From Pseudomonas mosselii (GTDB taxonomy: Bacteria > Pseudomonadota > Gammaproteobacteria > Pseudomonadales > Pseudomonadaceae), in NCBI RefSeq assembly GCF_005796105.1, contig NZ_VAUO01000004.1, positions 248,001 through 312,000 on the forward strand: DNA of 64,000 nucleotides. The letters run 5' to 3'. Below the pieces are notes generated by a model. The model made no database searches. It saw only the letters and a program-made list of their open reading frames with translations, and was not told the DNA's origin. Shown piece by piece: positions 17,639-27,006 of the stretch. The position numbers were made by a program, and so were the translations under genes. Positions within the stretch are counted from its first letter, which is position 1; every line of letters starts with the position of its first letter.

Positions 17639-19091
17639 GGGCGACTCCACACAGTTCGCGCAGGCGCGCGGTGTCCAGATGCTGTTCGATGAGATCGGCC
17701 AGGCGTTCGATATCGCGCTCGCGCAGGGCCTCGTAGTCGACAGGCTGAACCTCGGCGAGCCCTGCCCAGCGCAACAGCGCCGCGCACGACTGGCTGCCTT
17801 CGAACAGACCATGCAGGTAGGTGGCAAGGATCTGTCCGTCGTCGCTGATGGCGCCGTCGCAACGGCCATCGGCCAATTGCAGCGCAGGCTGTGCAAGCGC
17901 AGGGCCTGTGGTGACCCCCGCGTGAATCTCATAGCCGGCCACCGCTGCCTGCTCCAGTTCGAGGGTGCCGGTCACGTTGCGCAGTTGCTTCTCGGCTTCC
18001 AGCACCGTGACGTAGTCCAGCAGCCCGAGGCCATCACTGCTGCCGGCCGCCCCTTCCAGGCCCAGCGGATCGCAGACCTCGCGACCGAGCATCTGCAAGC
18101 CGCCACAAATACCGATCAACTTGCCGCCGTAACGCAGGTGTCGGGCAATCGCGCTGTCCCAGCCACGCGCGCGCAGTTGCGCCAGGTCCCCGCGCACACT
18201 CTTGGAGCCCGGCAGGATGATCAGGTCGGCAGGCGGAATCGGCTCACCTGGGCCAATGAACTGCAGATCAACCTGCGGGTGCAGGCGTAGCGGATCGAAA
18301 TCGGTGTGGTTGCTGATACGCGGCAACACCGGAACGATCACCTTGAGCACCCGTTCACCCTTCTGGCCCTGGCGCCGGTCGATACCGTCCTCGGCCTCCA
18401 GGTGCAGGTCGGTAACAAACGGCAGCACGCCCAGTACCGGCTTGCCGGTGCGTTGCTCCAGCCAGTCCAGGCCCGGTTGCAGCAAGGCGATATCGCCCCT
18501 GAAGCGGTTGATGACGAAACCCTTGACCCGCGCCTGCTCGCTGGGTGACAGCAGCTCAAGGGTGCCAACCAGGTGGGCGAATACCCCGCCGCGGTTGATG
18601 TCGGCCACCAGGATCACCGGGCAGTCGACCGCCTCGGCAAAGCCCATGTTGGCGATGTCGCCGGCACGCAGGTTGATCTCGGCCGGAGAGCCTGCGCCCT
18701 CTACCATCACCACTTGATACGCCTCGCGCAGGCGCGTGTGCGATTGCAGGACCGCCTGCATGGCGATGGCCTTGTAGTCGTGATAAGCCACCGCGTTCAT
18801 GCTGGTCACGGCACGGCCATGCACGATCACCTGGGCACCGGTGTCGCTATTGGGTTTGAGCAGCACCGGGTTCATGTCGGTGTGCGGCGCCAGCCGGCAG
18901 GCTTGGGCCTGCACGGCCTGGGCACGGCCGATCTCGCCACCGTCGGCGGTCACCGCGCTGTTAAGTGCCATGTTCTGCGGTTTGAACGGCACCACGGCAA
19001 TGCCTTGGCGCAGCAGCCACCGGCACAGGGCGGTCACCAGGGTGCTCTTGCCGGCATCGGACGTGGTGCCTTGCACCATGAGCGTGGTCAT
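17631..19091 (-). CDS. cobQ: Cobyric acid synthase
   Basis: This 486-residue enzyme amidates adenosylcobyrinic acid a,c-diamide at four positions to give adenosylcobyric acid. The N-terminal P-loop-like ATPase domain carries [14 protein letters not shown], and the C-terminal class I glutamine amidotransferase domain carries [11 protein letters not shown] with the nucleophilic cysteine and YEIHAGVT. Length and domain order are normal. It overlaps the preceding cobD gene by 4 bp. Confidence 0.95.
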   Translation of the reverse strand: MTTLMVQGTTSDAGKSTLVTALCRWLLRQGIAVVPFKPQNMALNSAVTADGGEIGRAQAVQAQACRLAPHTDMNPVLLKPNSDTGAQVIVHGRAVTSMNAVAYHDYKAIAMQAVLQSHTRLREAYQVVMVEGAGSPAEINLRAGDIANMGFAEAVDCPVILVADINRGGVFAHLVGTLELLSPSEQARVKGFVINRFRGDIALLQPGLDWLEQRTGKPVLGVLPFVTDLHLEAEDGIDRRQGQKGERVLKVIVPVLPRISNHTDFDPLRLHPQVDLQFIGPGEPIPPADLIILPGSKSVRGDLAQLRARGWDSAIARHLRYGGKLIGICGGLQMLGREVCDPLGLEGAAGSSDGLGLLDYVTVLEAEKQLRNVTGTLELEQAAVAGYEIHAGVTTGPALAQPALQLADGRCDGAISDDGQILATYLHGLFEGSQSCAALLRWAGLAEVQPVDYEALRERDIERLADLIEQHLDTARLRELCGVAHA

Positions 19092-20080
19092 GTGGTTTCC
19101 TTGTGGTAGTCCGCCAGGGCCTGGGCCAGGCGCTGCTCGTCGGCCATGCTCGGAGCCAGGCCAAAACGCAGGGCCTGTGGCTGCTCGAACATGCGCACCA
19201 GAATGCCGCGACGGGCGAGAAAATCATGCAGGTGCGCGGCGCGTTCGCTGCGCACATATTGAAACAGCGCGCAGCCACCGCTCGGCGCCAACCCACTGGC
19301 GCTCAGCAGGTCAGCCAGGCGCTGGCTGGCGGCGGCGCAGCGTGCGATCTGCGCCTGCTGCTCGCGCTGATCGGCGTAGCAGGCCTGGCCCAGCACCCGG
19401 GTCGGGCCGCTGACGGTCCAGGGGCCGAGCACGTCGGCCAAACGCTGCAACAGCGCAGGCTCGGCGGCAACGAAGCCCAGGCGCACCCCGGCCAAACCGA
19501 AGAACTTGCCGAACGAACGCAACACGATCAGCCCTGGCTGCCCGGCCTGATCGACGATGCCATGCTCCGGGGTGTTGTCCATGAACGCTTCATCCACCAG
19601 CAGCCAGCCGCCGCGCGCGGCCAGGCGCGCATGCCAGGCCAGCAGCCGCGCGCGCGGCAGCGTGCGGCCAGTGGGGTTGTTGGGATTGACCAACAGCAGC
19701 ACATCGAGGCTGTCGAGTTGCGTCTCGACCTGCTGCTCGTCCAGTTCGAGCAACGCATGACCGGCGCGCTGCCAGGCATGTGGGTGCTCGGCGTAGCACG
19801 GTGCCAGCACCCCGACACGCCCGGCTGGCCGCAGGTATGGCAGGGCCTGGATTGCCGCCTGGGAACCGGCCACCGCCAACAGTGGCGTGGCACCGTAATA
19901 GGTGCGAGCGGCCTGTTCGAGACCATCCTCGACCTCCGGCAGGCGCGCCCAGGCGTCCAGTGGGATCGGCGCAATCGGGAAGGCCCACGGTGCGATGCCA
20001 CTGGACAGGTCCAGCCAGTGCTCGCGGGCAATACCGTATTGCTGCACCGCGCGCAGCAGACGACCGCCATGTTCAAGCAT
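19088..20080 (-). CDS. cobD: Threonine-phosphate decarboxylase
   Basis: This 330-residue PLP enzyme of aminotransferase fold I makes (R)-1-aminopropan-2-ol phosphate, the linker of the nucleotide loop, from L-threonine phosphate. The motifs NPNNPTGR and [15 protein letters not shown] (the lysine binds PLP) are present. Histidinol-phosphate aminotransferase is the close paralogue; placement inside the cob operon decides the call. Pseudomonas databases often name it cobC. It overlaps cbiB by 8 bp. Confidence 0.92.
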   Translation of the reverse strand: MLEHGGRLLRAVQQYGIAREHWLDLSSGIAPWAFPIAPIPLDAWARLPEVEDGLEQAARTYYGATPLLAVAGSQAAIQALPYLRPAGRVGVLAPCYAEHPHAWQRAGHALLELDEQQVETQLDSLDVLLLVNPNNPTGRTLPRARLLAWHARLAARGGWLLVDEAFMDNTPEHGIVDQAGQPGLIVLRSFGKFFGLAGVRLGFVAAEPALLQRLADVLGPWTVSGPTRVLGQACYADQREQQAQIARCAAASQRLADLLSASGLAPSGGCALFQYVRSERAAHLHDFLARRGILVRMFEQPQALRFGLAPSMADEQRLAQALADYHKETT

Positions 20081-20981
20081 TCAGATAGCCCCCCAGGCAG
20101 ATCACCAGCAGCCACAGCCAGACCCCGCGCTGCACCAGACTCCAGCCGCGCTCGATGGCGTCGGCATCGGCCATCGGTCCTTCGCCCAGACGTGGCCGCT
20201 CGTGCAGCTCGCCGTTGTACACCGCAGGGCCGCCCAGCTCTACGGCCAGCGCGCCGGCACCGGCTGCCATCACCGGGCCCGCGTTGGGGCTGTCCCACAG
20301 CGGCCCTTGCTGGCGCCAGCAACGCAGCGCCAGACGGGTCTTGCCGAGCAGCGCGTAGGTCAGCGCCACGAGCCTTGCCGGCAGGTAGTTGAGCACATCG
20401 TCAATGCGCGCGGCGCACCAGCCAAAGCGTTCGAAACGTTGGTTGCGATAGCCCCACATTGCATCCAGGGTATTGCTCAGGCGGTACAGCACGACGCCCG
20501 GCGCACCTGCGACGATGAACCAGAACAGCGCCGCGAACACCGCGTCGCTGCCATTTTCCAGAACCGATTCAGTGGCCGCGCGGGCCACAGCGGGCTCATC
20601 CAGCTCGCGGGTTTCACGACTGACCAGGTAGCCCACGCGCAGGCGAGCTTCATCCAGGTCGCCCTGGCGCAAGGCCTGGGCCACCGGCAGCACATGCTCG
20701 CCCAGGCTGCGCAGGCCCAGGGCGCAATACAGCGCCAGGACATCGACCAGCCAGCCGATATACGGCAACCACGACAGCAGCAGCGCGACCAGCGTCAGTG
20801 GCACCACGGCGATGAACCAGGCGCTGACGCCATGGCTGCGCCAACCACGCCCGCCCGCGTTCAATCGGCGTTCGAGGTGCTTGGCCAGGTTGCCAAACCC
20901 CACCAGCGGGTGGCGTCGTTTCGGCTCGCCGAGCAGCGCGTCCAGGGCCACACCTGCAACGGTCAACAGGGCCACGCTCAT
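20073..20981 (-). CDS. cbiB: Adenosylcobinamide-phosphate synthase CbiB
   Basis: The 302-residue membrane protein attaches the aminopropanol (phosphate) arm to adenosylcobyric acid. It shows the family N-terminus [17 protein letters not shown], the central RDTxxLD-like segment [18 protein letters not shown] and helices at both ends. The ATG at 20981 overlaps the bluB stop as ATGA, which supports it over an ATG 15 bp upstream. In the P. denitrificans scheme this is CobD. Confidence 0.94.
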   Translation of the reverse strand: MSVALLTVAGVALDALLGEPKRRHPLVGFGNLAKHLERRLNAGGRGWRSHGVSAWFIAVVPLTLVALLLSWLPYIGWLVDVLALYCALGLRSLGEHVLPVAQALRQGDLDEARLRVGYLVSRETRELDEPAVARAATESVLENGSDAVFAALFWFIVAGAPGVVLYRLSNTLDAMWGYRNQRFERFGWCAARIDDVLNYLPARLVALTYALLGKTRLALRCWRQQGPLWDSPNAGPVMAAGAGALAVELGGPAVYNGELHERPRLGEGPMADADAIERGWSLVQRGVWLWLLVICLGGYLNA

Positions 20982-21628
20982 GGCCGTTCTCCCCAATGGT
21001 TTTCGTACAGCATTTCACTCAAGGGGCGCTCTTTGGCCCAGTGTTCCATCACCAACATCGGCGCCGGGTAGAACTCGATCACCGGGCCCAGGCACAACAC
21101 CGCCACGGGTTTTGCCCCGGCAGGCATGCCCAGCAGCTCGGCCAGCGCCTGCGGGTCGAACAACGACACCCAGCCCATACCCAGCCCTTCGGCGCGGGCC
21201 GCCAACCACAGGTTCTGGATCGCGCAGGATAGCGAAGCCAGATCCATTTCCGGCAAGGTACGCCGGCCAAAGATATGCGGCTCACGGTTGTCCATGAGCG
21301 CGGCCACCAGCACCTCGGCGCAATCGCCGATACCTTCGACCTTGAGCTTCATGAAATCGTCGGAACGCTCGCCCAGCGCCTCGGCGGTCAGCACACGCTC
21401 CTGTTCCACCAAACCCTGGATGCGCTCGCGCAGCGCACGCTGGCTGATGCGGATGAAGCGCCACGGCTGCATCAGCCCCACGCTGGGGGCCTGGTGCGCA
21501 GCGGCCAGTAGGCGGCCAAGCAGCGCGGGGGCCACCTCCCCCCCGGCGAAGTGGCGCATGTCGCGGCGCTCGCCGATAGCCCGGTAGATCGCCGCGCGTT
21601 CGGCCTCGCTGTAGGCGTGATCGCTCAT
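20978..21628 (-). CDS. bluB: 5,6-dimethylbenzimidazole synthase BluB
   Basis: The 216-residue protein of the nitroreductase fold uses FMNH2 and oxygen to fragment FMN into 5,6-dimethylbenzimidazole, the lower ligand of B12. The N-terminal RRDMRHF segment and WRFIRI (flavin binding) match BluB, and [12 protein letters not shown] is the typical C-terminal region. Its presence means the lower ligand can be made aerobically. It overlaps cobB by 4 bp at its start. Confidence 0.93.
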   Translation of the reverse strand: MSDHAYSEAERAAIYRAIGERRDMRHFAGGEVAPALLGRLLAAAHQAPSVGLMQPWRFIRISQRALRERIQGLVEQERVLTAEALGERSDDFMKLKVEGIGDCAEVLVAALMDNREPHIFGRRTLPEMDLASLSCAIQNLWLAARAEGLGMGWVSLFDPQALAELLGMPAGAKPVAVLCLGPVIEFYPAPMLVMEHWAKERPLSEMLYENHWGERP

Positions 21629-22920
21629 GGTCGCAACAGCGCCGCCGCCGCATCGGGATTGGACGGGAAGTAGAAGTGCACGTAGGAGGCAGTCAACCGG
21701 CCCAGGCGATAGACCGCCTCGTTGCCTCGCCCACCGTTGGGGCTCAGGCCTCGAGCGATGGGCTCCAGCACGGTGCTGGTCAGCGAGTGGTGGTAGGTGT
21801 GCCCACGCAGGGTGCCTTCGGGCAACTCGACCGCTTGCAGCGCCAGGGCAGCCAAACGCTTCTGCATGGTTGCCTCACCAGGCAGCACACCAAGCAGTTC
21901 GGCACGTTCACCGGCCACATCGGTCAGCGCGTCGAGTAGATACAGCATGCCGCCGCACTCTGCCAGCAGTGGCTTGCCCTGGTCATGGTGGGCGCGAATC
22001 GCTTCGAGCATCGGCGCGTTGGCCGACAGTGCACGGTGATGCAGTTCAGGGTAGCCACCAGGCAGGTACAGGCTGTCTACCAACGGCAGCTCGCGGTCGT
22101 GCAGCGGCGAGAAGAATTCCAGTTGCGCGCCAAGGCTACGCAGTACGTCGAGGTTGGCGCCGTAGAGAAACGCGAAGGCTTCGTCACGGGCCACGCCGAT
22201 GCGTACGCCGGACAATGATGCCGCGTGGCTGAGGGGGGCGGGCGCAGCGAAGCTCACCGGCGGAGGCAACGTTGCGTCACAGCTGGCGCCCAAGGCTTCG
22301 GCGGCGGCGTCCAGGCGAGCGTCAAGGTCGTTCAGCTCGCTGGCCTGCACCAGCCCCAGGTGTCGGCTGGGCAGTTCGATGCCGCGCTCGCGGGACAACC
22401 CGCCATACCAGCGCAGGCCTTCGGTCAGGCTACCTTCGAGCAACTGTGCGTGGCGCAAGCTCCCGACGCGGTTGGCCAGCACCCCTGCAAAGGGCAAGTC
22501 CGGCTGATAACGCGCCAGGCCAAGGGCCAGGGCGCCAAAGGTCTGGGCCATGGCCGTGCCGTCGATCACCGCCAGCACCGGCACGCCGAAATGCCGGGCC
22601 AGGTCCGCGCTGGACGGGGTGCCGTCGAACAGCCCCATCACCCCTTCGATCAGGATCAGGTCGGCCTCCTCGGCCGCCTCCCAGAGCAAGCGGCGGCTCT
22701 CGTCAGCGCCGATCATCCACAAGTCGAGCTGGTACACCGGTGCGCCACTGGCACGTTCGAGGATCATCGGGTCAAGGAAGTCCGGCCCGCACTTGAACAC
22801 CCGCACCTTGCGCCCGAGGTTGCGGTGCAGGCGCGCCAGGGCGGCAGTGACCGTGGTCTTGCCCTGGCCCGAGGCCGGGGCGGCGATCAGAACCGCAGGG
22901 CATTGACGCGGCTGACTCAC
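21625..22920 (-). CDS. cobB: Cobyrinic acid / hydrogenobyrinic acid a,c-diamide synthase
   Basis: The 431-residue enzyme amidates the a and c side chains of the corrin ring. The P-loop APASGQGKTTVTAALARL lies at about residues 10-27, and the C-terminal amidotransferase domain has LAECGGMLYLLD with the nucleophilic cysteine plus GHTYHHS. It belongs to the same family as CobQ but is shorter and has the CobB/CbiA layout. It overlaps cobO by 4 bp. Confidence 0.94.
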   Translation of the reverse strand: MSQPRQCPAVLIAAPASGQGKTTVTAALARLHRNLGRKVRVFKCGPDFLDPMILERASGAPVYQLDLWMIGADESRRLLWEAAEEADLILIEGVMGLFDGTPSSADLARHFGVPVLAVIDGTAMAQTFGALALGLARYQPDLPFAGVLANRVGSLRHAQLLEGSLTEGLRWYGGLSRERGIELPSRHLGLVQASELNDLDARLDAAAEALGASCDATLPPPVSFAAPAPLSHAASLSGVRIGVARDEAFAFLYGANLDVLRSLGAQLEFFSPLHDRELPLVDSLYLPGGYPELHHRALSANAPMLEAIRAHHDQGKPLLAECGGMLYLLDALTDVAGERAELLGVLPGEATMQKRLAALALQAVELPEGTLRGHTYHHSLTSTVLEPIARGLSPNGGRGNEAVYRLGRLTASYVHFYFPSNPDAAAALLRP

Positions 22921-23528
22921 AGTTCAACGCCCTTCTGCGCGCGGATACCGGCCTGGAAAGCGTGCTTGAGCATGCCCATCTCGGTGACGGTGTCGGCCAT
23001 CTCGATCATTTCGGGCTTGGCCCCACGGCCGGTGACGATCACGTGCTGCATCGGCGGGCGGGCCTGGATGTCGGCCAGTACCTGGTCAAGGTCGAGGTAG
23101 CCGTGCTTGAGGGCGATGTTCAGCTCATCGAGCACCACGAACTGTACCGAGGCATCCTGCAACAGCTGGCGCGACACGGCCCAGGCAGCTTCGGCGGCGG
23201 CGATGTCACGGGCACGGTCCTGGGTCTCCCAGGTAAAGCCCTCGCCCATGACGTGGTAGCGCACCTGCTCGGGGAAACGGCGGAAGAACAGCTCTTCGCC
23301 AGTGCTGTTGCGGCCCTTGATGAACTGCACCACGCCGCACTGCATGCCATGCCCGAGCGCGCGGGCGAGCATGCCGAAGGCCGAGCTGCTCTTGCCCTTG
23401 CCGTTGCCGGTCAGTACCAGCAACAAGCCGCATTCGTTGGGGGAATTGGCGATGCGTTCGTCGATGATCGCCTTCTTGCGCTGCATGCGCGCCAGGTGAC
23501 GTTCGTCGCGTTCGGGGGATTCGCTCAT
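22917..23528 (-). CDS. cobO: Corrinoid adenosyltransferase CobO
   Basis: The 203-residue protein adenosylates the cobalt of cob(I)yrinic acid a,c-diamide or other corrinoids. The P-loop GNGKGKSSSAFG lies after a short basic N-terminus (ARMQRKKAIIDERI), as in CobA/CobO/BtuR. The ATG at 23528 has GGAG 8 bases upstream; the open frame continues to 23939 but runs through the riboswitch, so that extension is rejected. It is the first gene of the cob operon. Confidence 0.95.
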   Translation of the reverse strand: MSESPERDERHLARMQRKKAIIDERIANSPNECGLLLVLTGNGKGKSSSAFGMLARALGHGMQCGVVQFIKGRNSTGEELFFRRFPEQVRYHVMGEGFTWETQDRARDIAAAEAAWAVSRQLLQDASVQFVVLDELNIALKHGYLDLDQVLADIQARPPMQHVIVTGRGAKPEMIEMADTVTEMGMLKHAFQAGIRAQKGVEL

Positions 23529-23651
23529 CAGGGGTCTCCGCTGTCTGGCGCCAGGCGGCGACAGGTGAAAGGCGGGCAAACGGAGAACGCGCAGGGGCCG
23601 TGGCACAGGCCACATCGCACCGCGCATCACCCTCCGTGATGCCGTTGGCAG

Positions 23652-23850
23652 TTGCAGGCCGGTCTCCGGGCTCATGAGCGGGCCACAGGCCCTGACCGCG
23701 CGCCTTCCCGGGCCTAGGGCCCAGTGGCCTTGCGCGGCCTTCGACTCACCTACCGTTGCGGGGGCAGCGCCGGAATCGCACCTTGCAGGCGCACACCGGC
23801 TTCCCAGTTTCACCCCACCAAGCCAAGGCTCGCGAGGCACCTGAAACACG
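23652..23850 (-). promoter_or_regulatory. Adenosylcobalamin (B12) riboswitch controlling the cob operon
   Basis: Read on the minus strand, the leader holds the classic B12 box AGCCCGGAGACCGGCC (within 23655-23673), the conserved GCTGCCCCCGCAACGG element (about 23752-23768) and the 5' element GGGAAGCCGGTG (about 23795-23806). These define an AdoCbl riboswitch ending about 120 nt before the cobO ATG. The expression platform contains a hairpin with GCATCAC/GTGATGC arms (23624-23642). B12 should switch the whole operon off. Confidence 0.93.
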
Positions 23851-24006
23851 CGGCGAAGGTTAGAGGGTTGCACCGGGAGCGTCAATGAACGAAGGCCCGA
23901 CTGAACCGGACCAATGGCCAATCTACCGGCTTGTGCCACACTGAGGGCAGTGATATCACTTAGCCAGCACTTAGGCGAATATCAAAACAAGAACAAGGAG
24001 CGCTGC

Positions 24007-24585
24007 ATGCAGGGTCTAATCATCAACAACCCGAACCTCGAATTCCTGCGCCCGGCACTGGAACGTTGGGTCGACTGCATCGACCGCTTCAACCAGTTCC
24101 AGGGCGATAACGATGCGCCCTACTGGCATGGCACCACGGCCAACGTGGGCTTGCTCGCCGCCGCCGCCTGGCAAGGTGAACTGGTGGCACTGCCGCAATC
24201 GACCAGCAAGAAGCAGCGTGATGAAGGCGACCGCGAAGGCCGCTGCGACCTGACCCTCTGCAGCGCCGAGGCGACGATTCACCTGCATGCAGGTCAACGC
24301 TGGCCGCGCCTGGCCCGCCTGGACCTGTCCGCAGCACTGCTGGAAACGTCCCTGCAGGCCAAATGTATCGCCTACGCCAGCCAACTCAAGGCCGGTGCGC
24401 TGTTCGCCACGCCCTGGAAAGCCGGCCAGCACGCCAGTCCCGAGGAACTGCAAGACCTGGTCGACGACCTGCACAAGCACAGTGCCTGCGCGGTGGCCTG
24501 GTACTTCCCCTATGCCTATCGCAAGCTGCACAACGAATTGGGGCAATACTTCCCCGGCGTGGCGCTGCTGCTCAAGCAGGCCTGA
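24007..24585 (+). CDS. Hypothetical protein, 192 aa
   Basis: The ATG at 24007 is preceded by AAGGAG and begins MQGLIINNPNLEFL; the frame is open to 23914 but without a ribosome binding site. The protein is soluble, with no signal peptide or membrane helix. I recognise no catalytic motif. It is divergent from the cob operon, whose riboswitch lies on the other side of the gap, but there is no evidence that it works in B12 metabolism. Codon use is ordinary. Confidence 0.8.
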   Translation: MQGLIINNPNLEFLRPALERWVDCIDRFNQFQGDNDAPYWHGTTANVGLLAAAAWQGELVALPQSTSKKQRDEGDREGRCDLTLCSAEATIHLHAGQRWPRLARLDLSAALLETSLQAKCIAYASQLKAGALFATPWKAGQHASPEELQDLVDDLHKHSACAVAWYFPYAYRKLHNELGQYFPGVALLLKQA

Positions 24586-24713
24586 AGGGAAACCGCGCGC
24601 AGGCTTGCGCAAAAACGGCGTGTCGTGCGCCGACCGCAGGCCTTGGCGGGTAGCGACGGGCTACGTGATCTGGTTCATCTGCCAGGCCCGAAGCACCTGG
24701 CAAGCGCGGAAAC

Positions 24714-25247
24714 TTATGGGTTCTGCGCCAGATGCCCCGCAGGCAGCACGCGCTTGGCTTGCAAGTAAGCCTTCGACCAATAGCTGTTGGACAGATAATC
24801 CAGACGCACCGTGCCGCCGGTAGAAGGTGCGTGCACGAAACGGCCTTCGCCTACGTAGATGCCAGCATGGCTCACCTGCCCGCCGCCATTGGTGGCGAAG
24901 AACACCAGATCGCCAGATTGCAGGGCATTGATCGCCACGCTTGGCGCGCGCATGCCAATCATGTCACGGGTGGTGCGCGGCAAGCTGATGCCAGCGGCGT
25001 CGCGGTACACATAGCCGATCAGGCCGCTGCAGTCGAAACCCGAGTCCGGGGTATTACCGCCCCAACGATAGGGCGTTCCCACCAGACCAATCGCGCGAAA
25101 CAGCACATCTTCGGCCACCGGCGAGGACGGTTGCGACTGATTGAAGGTGACGGGAGGATAGACCGGCGCCGGGGCCGGAACATGGCTGGAACAGGCCGCC
25201 AGCAGGGCCACCAGCCAAAGCAATGCGAAACGCGCCAACATCGCCAT
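24714..25247 (-). CDS. NlpC/P60 (C40) peptidase, lipoprotein
   Basis: The 177-residue precursor has a lipoprotein signal (LLAACSS, Cys19) and a C-terminal NlpC/P60 domain with catalytic Cys73 (FDCSGLIGYVY), His127 (VSHAGIY) and a third polar position near His139. Such enzymes cut D-Glu-DAP bonds in peptidoglycan stem peptides and act at the envelope. A close paralogue follows upstream at 25393-26037 on the same strand, 145 bp away, so the pair may be an ancient tandem duplication. Confidence 0.9.
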   Translation of the reverse strand: MAMLARFALLWLVALLAACSSHVPAPAPVYPPVTFNQSQPSSPVAEDVLFRAIGLVGTPYRWGGNTPDSGFDCSGLIGYVYRDAAGISLPRTTRDMIGMRAPSVAINALQSGDLVFFATNGGGQVSHAGIYVGEGRFVHAPSTGGTVRLDYLSNSYWSKAYLQAKRVLPAGHLAQNP

Positions 25248-25333
25248 GATCGAACATCCTGTCGTGAATACTCCGGCCGCAGCCGAAGGCGAAAAGAGTT
25301 GAGAAATTAGATTAGACGCTTTCTGTAAATGCG

Positions 25334-25366
25334 CACGGCGGCGAGCTTTTCAGCTACGCCGCCGTG
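25334..25366. repeat. Hairpin between the two NlpC/P60 genes
   Basis: CACGGCGGCG (25334-25343) and CGCCGCCGTG (25357-25366) are perfect complements, with an inner AGCT/AGCT pair. It lies 27 bp past the stop of the upstream lipoprotein gene. There is no T tract on the minus strand, so it is a 3'-end stabiliser or weak terminator rather than a canonical one. Confidence 0.45.
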
Positions 25367-25392
25367 GCAGGGTACAGCATTTTGACATCAAA

Positions 25393-26037
25393 TCAATTGC
25401 GCGAGAGCGTGGTGCTCGGGGCCATCGCCAGGGCGCGCTTGGCTTCGATGAAGGTCTTGCTCCAGTAGCGATCGCTCAGGTTGTCGATGCGCACACCACC
25501 GCTGCGGCGGCTGCTGGAGTGGATGAACTGGTTGTCGCCCAGGTAGATGCCGGCATGGCTGACGCGACCACGGCCGTTGGTGCTGAAGAACAGCAGGTCA
25601 CCCGGCTTGAGCTTGTTGCGTGCGACCTTGGGGGCATCGACGTTGATCATTTCGCGAGTCGAGCGCGGCAGGTTCATGCCTGCTTCTTCGCGGAACAGGT
25701 AGCCGATGAAACCGCTGCAGTCGAAGCCGGACTTCTCGGAAGTACCGCCGAAGCGATAGCGGGTACCGATCAGCGACATACCACGCTCGAGGATGCTGTC
25801 GGCCAGCACCGGAAGCTGATAAGGCTTGCTGTTGCTGGAGAAGGCGTCGAGGTCTTCTTCATTAGCCAGCTCTTCCTCGGTGAATACGGAAGAGGTGGGC
25901 GCCTTGATCTTGGCCGATTGCTCGGCGACCAGGCGATGATCCTGTGATTGAGTGGCCGGACCTTGGGAGGCGCAACCGAACAGCAGGGTGGCAAGTGCAA
26001 GTGGCACGAGGGGTGCGAAGCGCTTCAGCATGGGCAC
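25393..26037 (-). CDS. NlpC/P60 (C40) peptidase, lipoprotein (second copy)
   Basis: The 214-residue precursor has a lipobox (LLFGC, Cys22) and an NlpC/P60 domain with Cys107 (FDCSGFIGYLF), His161 (VSHAGIY) and His173. Compared with its neighbour it has a longer acidic linker (residues 45-75). A GTG at 26037 or an ATG at 26031 can serve as start; both give the same lipoprotein. It resembles the Spr/MepS-type murein endopeptidases. Confidence 0.9.
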   Translation of the reverse strand: MPMLKRFAPLVPLALATLLFGCASQGPATQSQDHRLVAEQSAKIKAPTSSVFTEEELANEEDLDAFSSNSKPYQLPVLADSILERGMSLIGTRYRFGGTSEKSGFDCSGFIGYLFREEAGMNLPRSTREMINVDAPKVARNKLKPGDLLFFSTNGRGRVSHAGIYLGDNQFIHSSSRRSGGVRIDNLSDRYWSKTFIEAKRALAMAPSTTLSRN

Positions 26038-26158
26038 GACCGTGTCTGTAGTCCTTTAGAAGGTGGAAACTATGCCCTCTATCGTGACCATTTGCAAATT
26101 TTATCGAAAAACATGTGACTTTTGCGTTTTGCCGCTCTGGTGCCGTGTTTTCAAGGGC

Positions 26159-26863
26159 TTACCAGCCCAGGGTTTCCTTGAGAAACGGAATGGTCAGCTT
26201 ACGCTGGGCTTGCAACGAGGCCTGATCGAGGCGTTCGAGCAGGTCGAACAGTGCGCTCATGCTGCGCGTGCCACGGGTGAGGATGAAGTGGCCGACCTCG
26301 TCGGTCAGGTGCAGGCCGCGACGCGAGGCGCGCAGTTGCAGGGCACGCAGCTTGTCCTCGTCGGACATGCCGCGCATCTGGAAAATCAACGCCAGGGTAA
26401 GCCGTGACTTGAGGTCGGCCAGCTTGATCGGCAACTCGCGCGGCGAGCTGGAGGCGGCCAGCAACAGGCGCCTGCCACTGTCACGCAGGCGATTGAACAG
26501 GTGGAACATGGCCTCTTCCCAATCGGCCTTGCCGGCGATCACGTGCAGGTCGTCGATACACACCAATTCGTACTGTTCGAGGTGATCGAGCAGTTCGACG
26601 CCACGTTCGAGCAGTTGCGCCAGCGGCAGGTACACCGCCGGCTCGCCCAGTTGCTGGAAGCGCTGGGTGGCAGCTTGCAGCAGGTGGGTACGCCCCACGC
26701 CCTGCTTGCCCCACAGGTAGATGAGGCTTTCGGTCCAGCCGGCGTCGGCTTCGCACAGCCGCTCGACATAGCCCAATGCCGCGGCATTGGCGCCCGGGTA
26801 GTAGTTGATGAAGGTGGCGTCATCGCGCAGACGCACACCCAAGGGCAACTGGATCGGTTTCAT
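26159..26863 (-). CDS. hda: DnaA regulatory inactivator Hda
   Basis: This 234-residue DnaA paralogue works with the DNA sliding clamp to make DnaA hydrolyse ATP after replication starts. The clamp-binding motif QLPLGV is at residues 5-10. The AAA+ core has a Walker-A region WGKQGVGRTHLL (about 51-62) and Walker-B CIDDLH. The ATG at 26863 places the clamp motif at the N-terminus as expected; an open extension upstream is rejected. It is downstream of the AI-2E family gene on the same strand. Confidence 0.93.
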   Translation of the reverse strand: MKPIQLPLGVRLRDDATFINYYPGANAAALGYVERLCEADAGWTESLIYLWGKQGVGRTHLLQAATQRFQQLGEPAVYLPLAQLLERGVELLDHLEQYELVCIDDLHVIAGKADWEEAMFHLFNRLRDSGRRLLLAASSSPRELPIKLADLKSRLTLALIFQMRGMSDEDKLRALQLRASRRGLHLTDEVGHFILTRGTRSMSALFDLLERLDQASLQAQRKLTIPFLKETLGW

Positions 26864-27006
26864 GCTCGCGGGTGGTCGCAGGGACCACAGGGGGCCTTTG
26901 ATGAACAGTGTGCAAAGTCTATACCCGCAACGCGGGCGGCACAATCGGGCAGCGCAAGAGCGTCAGTAAAATCAAGCAGTTGCGCATTACGATGCGTGCC
27001 GCGCGG

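Noticed and set aside
23529..23939. N-terminal extension of CobO
   Set aside because: The extension is the riboswitch read as codons; the true start has a good ribosome binding site at 23528.
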